A DNA stretch of 64,000 nt from the NCBI RefSeq assembly GCF_900156255.1, contig NZ_FTMK01000016.1, forward strand, positions 20,522-84,521, read 5' to 3'. Source of the stretch: Paracoccus thiocyanatus. GTDB taxonomy: Bacteria > Pseudomonadota > Alphaproteobacteria > Rhodobacterales > Rhodobacteraceae. This document shows, one piece after another, positions 41,486-51,118 of the stretch (its first letter is position 1; each line of letters opens with the position of its first letter). The position numbers were made by a program, and so were the translations under genes. The notes under the pieces were generated by a model that had not been told where the DNA came from, searched no databases, and was given only the letters and a program-made list of their open reading frames with translations.

Positions 41486-42510
41486 CCGCCTCGACCTTCC
41501 GTAACGCCGGGCTCCCGGTTTTCCGTAAACCCGCATTGGCAGCTTTGCTGCTTTCCGCCACCATGCTGGCCGGCTGCGCCACCAACCGGACACCGCAGTT
41601 CAGCTATGACGACTCCGTGCCACCGCTGCCGACGCCGCTCGCGGCCTCTGCCGAGGATCGTCCCCGGTCGCTGCATGTTCCACCCGCCTGGACCGTGGCG
41701 CGCGGCGGCACTCCTGCCGGCACGCCGGATGGCCGCGTCGAGAACGCCAATGCCGCCGCCCGCGTCGAGCCGCGTCGGGAAGGCTATTACAACGCCATCC
41801 AGATCTATCCATGGTCGGAAGGTGCGCTCTATCAGGTCTATGCAGCCCCCGGTCAGATCACCAATATTGCGCTGGAGCCTGGCGAGCGCCTGACCGGAGC
41901 GGGACCGATTGCGGCTGGCGATACGACGCGCTGGATCATTGGCGACACCCAGAGCGGATCGGGCGCGAATACCCGCGTCCATATCCTCGTGAAGCCGACA
42001 CGCGAGGACATCTCGACCAATCTCGTGATCACCACCGATAGGCGGGTTTACACGATCGAACTGCGTGCGCGGGGGGCCCTCTACATGCCCTCGGTCGCCT
42101 GGGCCTATCCGGCTGCGCCCCGTGGTGCGCGACAGGCTGTGGCGACCGCGCCGACAATGCCGACGCCGTCGGCCCGCAATCATCGTTACGGCTTGCAGAT
42201 CCCAGGTGAGAGCCCGCCCTGGCGCCCAGTCTCGGTCTTCGACGATGGTCGCCGCGTCTATGTCGTCTTCCCGGCGGGCATCGCCCAGGGCGAGATGCCA
42301 CCGCTCTTCGTGCTCGGCGCCGATGGAGAACCGCAGATCGTTAACAGCCGTATCCACCGGAACGTACTGATCGTGGATCGCCTCTTTGAGGCAGCGGAGC
42401 TTCGGCTGGGGGCAGGCGACCGCCAGCAGGTGGTACGGATCGTTCGCATGGAAGAGCGCGAGGCAGAGGCGCGGACGGAGGGGGACGCGCATAGGGGAGG
42501 GGCGTCATGA
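41482..42510 (+). CDS. trbG: TrbG (VirB9 family), lipoprotein-like
   Basis: A 342-residue periplasmic/outer-membrane core protein. The signal peptide ends in a lipobox L-A-G-C at about residue 32, so it is probably lipidated, unlike typical VirB9. The mature part contains the VirB9 segments Y-N-A-I-Q-I-Y-P-W-S-E-G-A-L-Y and the C-terminal beta domain Y-G-L-Q-I-P-G and D-D-G-R-R-V-Y-V-V-F-P. Start at 41482 overlaps the trbF stop. Confidence 0.93.
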   Translation: MTASTFRNAGLPVFRKPALAALLLSATMLAGCATNRTPQFSYDDSVPPLPTPLAASAEDRPRSLHVPPAWTVARGGTPAGTPDGRVENANAAARVEPRREGYYNAIQIYPWSEGALYQVYAAPGQITNIALEPGERLTGAGPIAAGDTTRWIIGDTQSGSGANTRVHILVKPTREDISTNLVITTDRRVYTIELRARGALYMPSVAWAYPAAPRGARQAVATAPTMPTPSARNHRYGLQIPGESPPWRPVSVFDDGRRVYVVFPAGIAQGEMPPLFVLGADGEPQIVNSRIHRNVLIVDRLFEAAELRLGAGDRQQVVRIVRMEEREAEARTEGDAHRGGAS

Positions 42511-43628
42511 ATGAAACCGATCCTGCAGCTCCGATGCGTCTGCGCCCCGATCCGCCGCGCGTGACCAGGCTGTCGCGCAAGGTTCTGGCCGGTGTCGGAG
42601 CTGTCGCACTCTTCGGCATTGGCGGCGCGCTGATCTATGCGCTCCAGACCCGTGAGGTTGGGCCGGGAGGTGGAGAACTCTATTCCATCGACAACCGACC
42701 GGCAGCGGACGGCCTGGAAGGGCTGCCATCCGACTATACTGGCCCGGTTCTCGGACCCGCACTGCCCGGTGACCTCGGACGGCCGATCCTCGACGCGCAG
42801 GAGCGGGGACTGCCGGTTGCGCCGCCACCGATCACTGGCCCCGCCGTCGATCCCGAAGAGGAACGCCGCCGCGCCGAGGAAGAGGCCGCGCGCTTGAGCG
42901 GCGTGTTCTTCCAAACGGTGCCGCGCCGGGGAGCGACGCCCGGTGTCGGCGCGAATGTCCCCGGCCTCGGGCGTTCCGGGCAGGCCGAGCAGAGCCGCCA
43001 TACGGCCTTCCTGAACGGGCCGGTGGATCGACAGACCGTCGCGCCGGATCGTTTCCAGCCACTGGTATCGCCTTACATCCTTCAGGCCGGAGCGGTCATC
43101 CCGGCCGCGCTCATCACCGGCATCCGCTCGGACCTTCCCGGTCAGATCACCGCGCAGGTCACGGAGAACGTCTATGACAGTCCGACCGGCGCGCTGCTCC
43201 TGATCCCGCAGGGCACACGCATCATCGGCCAATATGATGATGGCGTGAGTTACGGTCAGCGCCGCGTGTTGCTTGTCTGGAATCGCCTGATCCTGCCGGG
43301 CGGCCGCTCCATCGTTCTTGAACGTCTGCCAGGCGCGGATGCGAGCGGCTATGCCGGCCTCGAAGATGGCGTCGACTATCACTGGTGGGATCTGATGCGC
43401 GCGGCGGGTCTGTCCACGCTGCTCGCAGTCGGGGTGGAACTTGCCGCCAATGATGAGGACCGGCTGGTTCAGGCTATTCGGGATGGGGCGGTGGACACGA
43501 TCAACCAGGCTGGTCAGCAGATCGTGCAGCGCCAGTTGCAAATCACGCCGACCTTGACGATCCGGCCGGGATTTCCAGTCCGGATTATCGTGACCCGCGA
43601 TTTGGTATTCGAACCCGCAGGAGGCTGA
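42507..43628 (+). CDS. trbI: TrbI (VirB10 family)
   Basis: A 373-residue protein with one transmembrane helix near residues 29-49, a Pro-rich periplasmic linker and a C-terminal VirB10 beta-barrel domain: L-Q-A-G-A-V-I-P-A-A-L-I-T-G, L-L-I-P-Q-G-T-R-I-I-G-Q-Y, and the late T-I-R-P-G-F-P-V-R-I-I-V-T-R-D-L-V-F. It spans both membranes and senses ATP use. Last structural gene of the channel. Confidence 0.95.
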   Translation: MNETDPAAPMRLRPDPPRVTRLSRKVLAGVGAVALFGIGGALIYALQTREVGPGGGELYSIDNRPAADGLEGLPSDYTGPVLGPALPGDLGRPILDAQERGLPVAPPPITGPAVDPEEERRRAEEEAARLSGVFFQTVPRRGATPGVGANVPGLGRSGQAEQSRHTAFLNGPVDRQTVAPDRFQPLVSPYILQAGAVIPAALITGIRSDLPGQITAQVTENVYDSPTGALLLIPQGTRIIGQYDDGVSYGQRRVLLVWNRLILPGGRSIVLERLPGADASGYAGLEDGVDYHWWDLMRAAGLSTLLAVGVELAANDEDRLVQAIRDGAVDTINQAGQQIVQRQLQITPTLTIRPGFPVRIIVTRDLVFEPAGG

Positions 43629-43630
43629 CC

Positions 43631-43876
43631 ATGACGAAACTGAAGCTGGGACCGCTGCCCGACGACAAGTCCGTGAAAGTGACGGTGGAACTACCCGCGT
43701 CCCTTCACCGCGATCTGGTCGCGTATGCCGAGGTATTGGGGCGGGAAACGGGGCAAGCTGTTGCCGATCCTGCTAAGCTGATCGTCCCGATGCTGGAGCG
43801 GTTCATTGGAACGGACCGGGGGTTCGCCAAGGCGCGACGCTCTGCCCAACTGGCCAAGCTGCGGACCGAAAACTGA
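43631..43876 (+). CDS. DUF2274 protein at the end of the trb operon
   Basis: An 81-residue protein starting two bases after trbI. It has an RHH-like pattern: S-V-K-V-T-V-E-L-P-A-S-L-H-R-D-L-V-A-Y, then P-A-K-L-I-V-P-M-L-E-R-F-I. DUF2274 genes mark the end of this trb operon type in many alphaproteobacteria. It may be the operon's autorepressor or an antitoxin-like regulator. No toxin is next to it. Confidence 0.85.
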   Translation: MTKLKLGPLPDDKSVKVTVELPASLHRDLVAYAEVLGRETGQAVADPAKLIVPMLERFIGTDRGFAKARRSAQLAKLRTEN

Positions 43877-43883
43877 TGGAGGC

Positions 43884-44792
43884 TCAAGATGATGTCATCG
43901 CCTTGGCTAGGCTAAGCAGCCGCCTAAACGCGGGATTGTCGTTTTCCCGAGACCATATAGCTGAAAAGGGAAGAACCTCATTACAGATAGGACGGTAAGC
44001 GATTCCGGGAAATCGCGCTACTGTCATTGCTTCGCTGACCAGGGTCAAGCCCCGGCCCATTGCCACAAGTGACAGAAGGTTATCTCGCCCAACCGACTGC
44101 ACCTGCACATCTGGGTGCTGGCCGAGGTTGGCGAGTTCCCTAATTAGATGGTCGTGGATTTCCTGCCCGGGAGCTGTCTCGCTGACGACAAATGGTTCTT
44201 CTATGAGATCCTGCCATTTCAGTTCCTTCCGAGCAACCAGCGCATGGTGATCCGGCAGCACAACGTAAACCCGCTCCGACCACAAATGCGTTCTCTCACA
44301 GTCGGGCCAATCCCGCGTCCCGGTCACGAAGGCAACGTCAATCCGTAGTTGACGGATGGCAGCGATATGCTCGCTTGGATTGCCGTCAACCAGCTCGATT
44401 CGGATGTCCCCATGTCGGCAACCGTAGGTGCGTAGTAATTCGGCCAGAAAACCCGAGGCAATCGAGGAGTAGATGCCGATTCTCAGCATACCATTCTCTG
44501 ACCGGCCAACAGAGGCGATATCTTGTGCTCCCTCCTTGAGGCTACGGAGAATCTGGCGGACGCACGGCAGGTAGCGTTGGCCAGCAAAGGTGAGGCGGAC
44601 GCCACTGCTATGGCGATGAAACAATGCTGCCCCGAGTCGATCTTCGAGATCATGAATTCGGCGGCTGATGGCCGATTGTTGAACGCCAAGCGAAGCACCT
44701 GCCTTGCGAAAGCTGCCATGCTCCGCCGCAGCCACGAAATAGCGCAGATGTCGAAGCTCTATGGTGTCCCGATGCTTCACTGCCTCGTTCAT
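43884..44792 (-). CDS. LysR-family regulator
   Basis: A 302-residue protein when started at 44792. The N-terminal winged helix reads E-L-R-H-L-R-Y-F-V-A-A-A-E-H-G-S-F-R-K-A, V-Q-Q-S-A-I-S-R-R-I-H-D-L-E. The C-terminal two thirds is a periplasmic-binding-like effector domain. The ribosome site is weak, and upstream in-frame starts up to 44942 exist, but the domain begins just after 44780. A LysR gene commonly faces the end of the trb operon in these elements and is convergent with it here. The ligand and targets are unknown. Confidence 0.85.
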   Translation of the reverse strand: MNEAVKHRDTIELRHLRYFVAAAEHGSFRKAGASLGVQQSAISRRIHDLEDRLGAALFHRHSSGVRLTFAGQRYLPCVRQILRSLKEGAQDIASVGRSENGMLRIGIYSSIASGFLAELLRTYGCRHGDIRIELVDGNPSEHIAAIRQLRIDVAFVTGTRDWPDCERTHLWSERVYVVLPDHHALVARKELKWQDLIEEPFVVSETAPGQEIHDHLIRELANLGQHPDVQVQSVGRDNLLSLVAMGRGLTLVSEAMTVARFPGIAYRPICNEVLPFSAIWSRENDNPAFRRLLSLAKAMTSS

Positions 44793-44994
44793 TAGTCTGT
44801 GCCGTGACCCAGCGTTAGGTGAGCTTCTCTTATTCCTGTCAGATGGTTGGCTTCGACTATGCATTGCCACCTCACCAACTACGCTTGCAAGGCGAGTAAA
44901 TGGCAACCGCCCTTCCCTCGGATGGCGCGAAAGCCGCAGCATTGCCGGTATCGGCAGCTTCGCGCCATCGCTTGATAGAGGTGGGTGGACACTC

Positions 44995-46164
44995 TCATCG
45001 CGGATGCGCAGGAATAAGTACTGCGGCCAAAGGCTCTAGAACGAATGCACCGGCCTGGACCAATACGGGATCTCTTTCGCCACGCATTCTGGGGAACACC
45101 GTGACCAATCCCACAAACCGGCTATGCATCGTCGCGTCTGGTGACGAAACGTCAGATATATCTATGACTCTGATCCCGTTGGTGTTCGCCAGGGCCTGTA
45201 CTCGTGGATCCTGCACGTCGCGGGTGCCGAGCCTGCTGCGCGATCCGGTGAGGCGGGCGGAAATCGTCAAAGCACGATCGTCTGGTGCGACGAGTAACGT
45301 TAACGGTGGATCAAGAGGGCCGATGATCTCGATCTGTCTCCGAAACACATCGATATCGATGTCTGGTGCCGCGAGCACAACATCTCCCAGACGTTCAATC
45401 GTCCGGTCCTGACCTGTAAGCCGTAGCTGCCGCAACGCTTCGACGACGAGCATTGCCCCCATGGAGTGCCCGAAAAGAGTAATGCGCCCCACCTGCGGCT
45501 GGCCCGCAAGCGTGTTGAGGACATGCACCAGATCATCTCGTGAATAGGTGATCGCATCTCGATCGGCAACGTAGCCCGTGACAGATGCCGCCGACGGCCA
45601 CGCGAAGAGAACTGGCGCGTCATCCAATCCACCATCGGCCACAAGCTGGGCCAAACGGAAGAGCGACTCTTGGAAGTTGTAGTTATAACCATGGACGAAT
45701 ATGACGACATCTCGCTTGCCCGGCTTGAGCCGTACGGCACCGGCCGCGACGCTTGCCGTGCCTAATTCTGAAGTCGGTCGAATTTCTCGCTCTGTCACGA
45801 CGAAGTTTTTAGCCGGATCTGGGTCGCCCTTTGGCCATTCGATCCGGGTGAGTTGATGACTGGGCGGGACCGATAACTTGAACCTCTCGAGTTGCAGCTT
45901 GTGAGAGCGCAGATCGGAATAGCTGTGAGACATGACGTCGAACCGCCGATTGGTGACGACGTCAATTGTCACGAAGCTGGCAGCGGAACTCTCGTCTGGC
46001 ACAACGGCAAGGACCTCGGGACCAGGCCGCAGTGCACAACCCGGCAAAGCCAAGAAGGTCAGAACGAGCAACAGGGGCAAACCTCCAAGGTGCCCCATCT
46101 GCCTCGCAACGTCAGCGATCCGCTCTGGCACATGGCTCGTGGGTTTAGGCAAATGGGCGCACAT
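44995..46164 (-). CDS. Alpha/beta hydrolase lipoprotein (DUF900-type)
   Basis: A 389-residue protein with an N-terminal signal and lipobox (L-A-L-P-G-C at about residue 43). The hydrolase core follows: V-I-F-V-H-G-Y-N-Y-N-F before the nucleophile elbow G-H-S-M-G. D-I-D-I-D-V-F and late His residues are candidates for the rest of the triad. DUF900 hydrolases often carry such an F-V-H-G-Y-N motif. It starts only four bases after the ABC permease stop on the same strand, so it is the last gene of the leftward operon. A periplasmic esterase or lipase role is likely, substrate unknown. Confidence 0.8.
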   Translation of the reverse strand: MCAHLPKPTSHVPERIADVARQMGHLGGLPLLLVLTFLALPGCALRPGPEVLAVVPDESSAASFVTIDVVTNRRFDVMSHSYSDLRSHKLQLERFKLSVPPSHQLTRIEWPKGDPDPAKNFVVTEREIRPTSELGTASVAAGAVRLKPGKRDVVIFVHGYNYNFQESLFRLAQLVADGGLDDAPVLFAWPSAASVTGYVADRDAITYSRDDLVHVLNTLAGQPQVGRITLFGHSMGAMLVVEALRQLRLTGQDRTIERLGDVVLAAPDIDIDVFRRQIEIIGPLDPPLTLLVAPDDRALTISARLTGSRSRLGTRDVQDPRVQALANTNGIRVIDISDVSSPDATMHSRFVGLVTVFPRMRGERDPVLVQAGAFVLEPLAAVLIPAHPR

Positions 46165-46168
46165 CGCT

Positions 46169-47293
46169 TCACCCTGCCAAGCTCATGGATCGGCGGAACA
46201 GCAGAAGACTGGCCACGAAGAATGTGGTTCCGAGCCCCGCCATCAGCGCAAGTTCGACCCAAACTGAACCCAGACCAGCGCCGCGGAAGACGACGGCTTT
46301 TGCGAAAGCCAGAAAATGGCGCGAGGGAAGCGCCAGAGTGAGGCGTTGGACGAGGTCGGGCTGACTTTCGATTGCACCCATTCCACCGGAGAGCATGATG
46401 ATCGGAATGATCACCATGATGACCAGCAGCGCGAACTGTGCCATGCTGCGCGCCATGGTGCCGAGGAACATGCCAATGGCCGCTGCAGCGGCCAGATAGA
46501 CCGTGGTGCCGACCAGCAGCAGGCCCATCGAGCCCCGCATCGGCACATCGAGCACACCCTGCACCACGAACAGAAGCGAGAGCGTGAACGCCGCCAGCAC
46601 CACCACCACGTTGGCCAGAACCTTGGAAAGCGCGATTTCCAGCGGCGTCAGCGGCATCACCATCAGATGTTCGATCGTACCCTGTTCGCGCTCGCGCAAC
46701 ATCGCCGCACCCGTCAGCGCGATGGTCAGCAGCGACAACTGGTTCAGAAGCGAGGAGACCGACTTGAACCAGACGGGATCGCCGTTGGCGTTGAAGGCGC
46801 GGCGCAGTTCCAGCCGCAGCGCCGGGTCGGACGCGTCGGGGTTGTTCGTGAGGAACGCGCGGGTTTCCGAGGCCAGGATATTCGCGATGTAGTCGGTGCC
46901 GAGTTGGGCCTGGCTGACCGCCGTGGCATCGACCTCGAGCTGGGCGGTGGGCATCCGACCAGCGATCACGTCGGCCTCGAAGCCCGGCGGGAATGCGAGG
47001 ACGAACATGATTCGGCCCGCATCCATCTCGGGCGCGATGCGGTCCGCGCCGATGGTGACCGGCGGTTGGAACCAGGGCGGGTCGAACGCGTCGGCGATCT
47101 GGCGGGTAAGGCTGGAGCCGTCCTCATCAACGATGGCGATGGCGGCGTTGTAGACGGTGTCGCCCGCGCCGCTCGCTTCGAGGATCACGGCGATGATGAA
47201 GGACCACAGGATCAGCACCACCATCACCGGATCGCCTAGGACACTTTTGAGTTCCTTTCCCGCCAGCCAGAAGATGTTGAAAAGCCCGCGCAT
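46169..47293 (-). CDS. ABC-2 permease, YhhJ-like
   Basis: A 374-residue membrane protein with one N-terminal helix (about 26-45), a long periplasmic domain, and five C-terminal helices containing L-R-E-R-E-Q-G-T-I-E-H-L-M-V-M-P-L-T-P, the ABC-2 permease signature. In E. coli yhhJ is the third gene of yhiI-rbbA-yhhJ, the same order seen here. It is separated by two bases from the rbbA-like gene. It should form an export complex with that ATPase and the HlyD protein. Confidence 0.88.
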   Translation of the reverse strand: MRGLFNIFWLAGKELKSVLGDPVMVVLILWSFIIAVILEASGAGDTVYNAAIAIVDEDGSSLTRQIADAFDPPWFQPPVTIGADRIAPEMDAGRIMFVLAFPPGFEADVIAGRMPTAQLEVDATAVSQAQLGTDYIANILASETRAFLTNNPDASDPALRLELRRAFNANGDPVWFKSVSSLLNQLSLLTIALTGAAMLREREQGTIEHLMVMPLTPLEIALSKVLANVVVVLAAFTLSLLFVVQGVLDVPMRGSMGLLLVGTTVYLAAAAAIGMFLGTMARSMAQFALLVIMVIIPIIMLSGGMGAIESQPDLVQRLTLALPSRHFLAFAKAVVFRGAGLGSVWVELALMAGLGTTFFVASLLLFRRSMSLAG

Positions 47294-47295
47294 CG

Positions 47296-50073
47296 CTACT
47301 TCTCCTGCTTTTTCAGAAGAAGGATCGCGAGCCCGGTCAGCACCGGACCGAAAGCGGCGAGGCGCAACAGATGGCCCGAGAGCTCGGCCAGACTCAGCCC
47401 CTTGGTAAAGGTTCCGACGCTCAGCCCCATGTACCAGGTGGTGGGCCAGAACGTGCCGAGGATGCGCGCGGGGCCTTCCAGCGATGAGACAGGCGTGATC
47501 ATGCCTGAGAATTGCAATGTCGGCATCACTGACAGGATTGCCGCAGCAAAAACGGCGGTGACCTGCGTACTGGTCATCATGGAAACCAGAAGGCCATACC
47601 CTGTGGCGGCGAAGGCATAGACCAACGCGCCGATGACCAGGGCTGCCGGACTGCCCTTGAGCGGTACGCCCAATACCGTGACCACCAGCACCGTCAGGAT
47701 CACGAAGTTCAGAAGCGTGATGGCGACATAGACCAGTTGCTTGCCGATCAGGAATTCGGCTCGGCCGGTGGGCGTGACGTAGAAGTTGGTGATCGTGCCG
47801 ATCTCCTTTTCTCGCGCGACGCTGACCGCCATCAGGATCGCCGGGAATAGCAGCAGAAGGAGCGGCGGGATCGAGGGGCCGATCGCGGGCAGGCTTTCCA
47901 TCGCCGGATTGTAGTGGAACCGAGGCGCCAGTTGCGCGGGCGGCTGGATCGGGTCAGCGCCGACCAGGGCGCCAAGAGTGCCGAGCGCGAGGGCCGCGCC
48001 TGCATCCTCGTTCAGGGCATGGGCATGTGCGCCCTCGACATAGCTTTCCACCGTCCCGGCGCGGCTGGTGTCGGTGCCGTCGATCAGGGCGGCGATCTCG
48101 GTCGTTTCGCCACGGCGCACGGCCTTGCCGAAACCGGGTGGGAGTTGCAGCGCCAGCGCCAGTTCGCCGCTGGCCATGCGCCGGTCGAGTTCGTCCGCGC
48201 TGGCAATGGCGGGGCGCTCGCGGAACCAATCGGACTCCTCAAAACCAGACAGGTAGGCGCGGCTTTCCGGGCTGCGGTCCTGGTCGAGGGCGGCGAAGGG
48301 GATCTCACGCACCTCCTGCGAGATGCCGAAGGACATGATCAGAAGCAGAACCGCGCTGCCGACGAAGGAGAAGACCAGCCGCACCGGATCGCGCCGCACC
48401 TGCATCGCCTCGCGCGTAGTGAAGGCCAGAAGCCGGCGCAGGCTGAAGCCCGGGCGGTCCGCCAGGGCCTCGGCGGGCGCGCTGACGCGCACCTCGGGCG
48501 TGCTTTCTGCTGCCGCGTACTGCGGCATCGCGTCGAGCATGTGGGCGATGAAAGCATCCTCGAGCGTTCCGGCCCCGTGCGCGTCGATGATCGCCTGCGG
48601 CGCATCCGTCACCAGTACCTTGCCCGCATGCATCAGCGAGATGCGGTCGCAGCGCATGCCCTCATCCATGAAATGCGTCGATATGAAGATCGTCACGCGC
48701 TCGCGATGCGCCAGATCGAGCAGCATTTCCCAGAATGCATCACGCGCCTGCGGGTCGACGCCCGAGGTTGGCTCGTCGAGGATAAGGATGTCCGGTGCAT
48801 GGATCACCGCGACCGCCAGCGACAGGCGTTGCCGCACCCCCAAAGGGAGCGAGGCCGCGTTCTGGTCGAGATAGGGATCGAGCCCGAAACGCGGCACCAG
48901 ATCGGCCATGCGGTCCCTGGTCAGGTCGGGGCCCAGATGGAAGAGACGGGCATGCAGAAGCAGGTTCTCGCGCACCGTCAATTCGCCATAAAGCGAGAAG
49001 GACTGCGACATGAAGCCGACCCGGCGGCGTGCGTCGAGGTTCTGCGCATCGACCGGCTGGCCGAAGATCCAGGCTTCACCCTCGGTCGCGGGTGTCAACC
49101 CCGTCAGCATCTTCATCGTGGTGGTCTTGCCGCAGCCGTTCGAGCCAAGAAAGCCGAAGATTTCACCGCGCCGGATCTCGAAGCTGACCGAATCGACGGC
49201 GGTGAAATCGCCGAACCGCTTGGTCAGACCACGCGCATTGATCGCGGGGATTTCATCGGTGGTGGCGCCGGTCGGCGCTGGCAGAGCGTGTGTGTCGTTT
49301 TGCGCCTCGGTCCTCCCGCCGCCCAGAAGGGCGACATAGGCGGCACCCACGGTGTCGGTGCTTGTCCGCTCCTTGAGAACGTCCGGGCTCGCTTCGGCCA
49401 GAACGCGGCCCTCGTTCATGGCGATCAGGTATTCGAACCGCTCGGCTTCCTCCATGTAGGCGGTCGAGACCAGCACGCTCATTTCGGGGCGGTCCTTGCG
49501 GATCGCGTCGATCAGATCCCAGAACTGACGCCGCGAAAGCGGATCGACGCCGGTGGTGGGTTCATCGAGTAGGAGGAAATCCGGGTCATGGATCAGCGCG
49601 GCACAAAGTCCCAGCTTCTGCTTCATGCCACCCGAGAGCTTGCCCGCCGGGCGGTCGAGAAACGGCGCAAGGCCAGTGGCGCGGGTCAGCCGTTCGATCC
49701 GCGCGCCGCGTTCCGCCTGGCCCTGGCCGAAGAGCTTGCCGAAGAATTCGAGATTCTCGCGGATGCTTAGATCATGGTAGAGGTTCTTGCCGAGACCCTG
49801 CGGCATGAAGGCGATGCGCCGCCCCATCTCAGTCCGGACACGAGCACTTGACATATTCCCGCCCAGCGTCTCAAGTCCACCGGTCTGCAGCTTCTTGGCT
49901 CCGGCGATGAGGCCCATCAGGGTCGATTTTCCGACGCCGTCGGGCCCAATCAGGCCCACCATGCGCCCCATCGGGATCCTCAGCGTCACATCGCTGAGGG
50001 CAGTCACTTTGCCATAGCGATGGCTCACCGCCGCCAGAGATGCGACGGGGCCGGGGTTCTCAGCGCTGGTCAT
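47296..50073 (-). CDS. rbbA: Double-ATPase ABC protein fused to a permease (RbbA/YhiH-like)
   Basis: A 925-residue protein. NBD1 has Walker A G-P-D-G-V-G-K-S-T at about 43-51, signature L-S-G-G-M-K-Q-K and L-L-L-D-E-P-T-T-G-V-D-P. NBD2 has G-S-N-G-C-G-K-T-T, a degenerate signature L-P-L-G-V-R-Q-R and I-L-D-E-P-T-S-G-V-D-P. From about residue 550 an ABC-2 permease with six helices follows. Length and order match E. coli RbbA (911 residues), a ribosome-associated ATPase also annotated as an exporter. Walker and signature residues are intact except for the NBD2 signature. Overlaps the HlyD gene by four bases. Confidence 0.9.
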   Translation of the reverse strand: MTSAENPGPVASLAAVSHRYGKVTALSDVTLRIPMGRMVGLIGPDGVGKSTLMGLIAGAKKLQTGGLETLGGNMSSARVRTEMGRRIAFMPQGLGKNLYHDLSIRENLEFFGKLFGQGQAERGARIERLTRATGLAPFLDRPAGKLSGGMKQKLGLCAALIHDPDFLLLDEPTTGVDPLSRRQFWDLIDAIRKDRPEMSVLVSTAYMEEAERFEYLIAMNEGRVLAEASPDVLKERTSTDTVGAAYVALLGGGRTEAQNDTHALPAPTGATTDEIPAINARGLTKRFGDFTAVDSVSFEIRRGEIFGFLGSNGCGKTTTMKMLTGLTPATEGEAWIFGQPVDAQNLDARRRVGFMSQSFSLYGELTVRENLLLHARLFHLGPDLTRDRMADLVPRFGLDPYLDQNAASLPLGVRQRLSLAVAVIHAPDILILDEPTSGVDPQARDAFWEMLLDLAHRERVTIFISTHFMDEGMRCDRISLMHAGKVLVTDAPQAIIDAHGAGTLEDAFIAHMLDAMPQYAAAESTPEVRVSAPAEALADRPGFSLRRLLAFTTREAMQVRRDPVRLVFSFVGSAVLLLIMSFGISQEVREIPFAALDQDRSPESRAYLSGFEESDWFRERPAIASADELDRRMASGELALALQLPPGFGKAVRRGETTEIAALIDGTDTSRAGTVESYVEGAHAHALNEDAGAALALGTLGALVGADPIQPPAQLAPRFHYNPAMESLPAIGPSIPPLLLLLFPAILMAVSVAREKEIGTITNFYVTPTGRAEFLIGKQLVYVAITLLNFVILTVLVVTVLGVPLKGSPAALVIGALVYAFAATGYGLLVSMMTSTQVTAVFAAAILSVMPTLQFSGMITPVSSLEGPARILGTFWPTTWYMGLSVGTFTKGLSLAELSGHLLRLAAFGPVLTGLAILLLKKQEK

Positions 50074-51116
50074 TGCCCGGTCTCGGTTGCGCCGTCACCC
50101 GTCATCGGTGCGGGCAAGACTGCCGCCACGGGCGGTGTCAGCCCATCGGGCCAATCGGGCAAGTTGCCATCGGGATCGACGAGCCGCACCCAGGCGACGC
50201 CGCGCACCCCGGTCTTGACCTGGGCGAGCCGGGCCTCGACCAACTGCTGCGGGATGCGCACGCGGACGCGGAACATCAGGCTTTCGCGCTCCTCGACGGT
50301 CTCGACCTGCTTGGGGGTGAACTGCGCCTCCGGCGCGACGAAACTGACATGCGCCGGTACGGCGACATTCGGCATCGCGTCGACGACAATGCGCGCCTCG
50401 TCGCCCAGTTTCACCCGCGTCGCCGCACCGGCGGGCAGGAAGAATTCCATGTAGACATTGCCGAGGCTCACGAGCGTCAGCACCTTACCGCCGCTGCCCA
50501 GAACCTCGCCGGGCTGCGCAAGGCGGTAAAGGACGCGACCAGCCTCGGGGGCATGGAGCGTGCTGTCGGCGATGCGCGCCTCGATCTCTTGCAGGTTCGC
50601 GACGTCCGCATCGACCACGCGTTCCTTTGCCTGCGCCTCGGCCTGTGCGGCGGCGAGGCTGGCTTCTGCCACCTGAGCTTCGGTCCGGCGGATGTCGTAG
50701 TTCGCCTTGGAGATCACGTCACGCCCGCTCAGCGCCTCGGCGCGCGCGAGCTCGGTTTGGGCGAGCGCGAGGCTGGCCTCGGCCTTGGTTACACCCGCCT
50801 GTGCCACGGCTACTGCGGCCTCTGCACTGGCCACCGCCGCCTCGGCGCGCGCCTTTTGCGCTTCGAGTTCGGTTGTGTCCATGACCGCAAGGACGTCGCC
50901 TGCGGCGACGAGATCGCCCTCCTGCACCGCGATCGTGGCCACCCGCCCGGAAAGACGGTTCGAGACATCGACGAGATCGGCTTCAACCCTGCCGTTGCCC
51001 CGCGCGAAGCCCTCGGGCGGCAGGCCGCTCGGGGCCAAGAAGATCGACCAAAGGGCATAGCCCATGAATCCCGCAAGTACAGCGAGAACAAGCGCGATTG
51101 AAATCTTGCGTGACAT
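50070..51116 (-). CDS. HlyD-family membrane fusion protein (YhiI-like)
   Basis: A 348-residue periplasmic adaptor. It has one N-terminal anchor helix (I-A-L-V-L-A-V-L-A-G-F-M), a split lipoyl domain (V-A-T-I-A-V-Q-E-G-D-L-V), a long Ala/Glu coiled coil (about 75-200) and a beta-barrel end (V-P-A-H-V-S-F-V-A-P-E-A). It would connect the ABC exporter to an outer-membrane channel. No TolC-like gene is nearby. It directly precedes rbbA, as in the E. coli yhiI operon. Confidence 0.9.
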   Translation of the reverse strand: MSRKISIALVLAVLAGFMGYALWSIFLAPSGLPPEGFARGNGRVEADLVDVSNRLSGRVATIAVQEGDLVAAGDVLAVMDTTELEAQKARAEAAVASAEAAVAVAQAGVTKAEASLALAQTELARAEALSGRDVISKANYDIRRTEAQVAEASLAAAQAEAQAKERVVDADVANLQEIEARIADSTLHAPEAGRVLYRLAQPGEVLGSGGKVLTLVSLGNVYMEFFLPAGAATRVKLGDEARIVVDAMPNVAVPAHVSFVAPEAQFTPKQVETVEERESLMFRVRVRIPQQLVEARLAQVKTGVRGVAWVRLVDPDGNLPDWPDGLTPPVAAVLPAPMTGDGATETGQ

Positions 51117-51118
51117 CT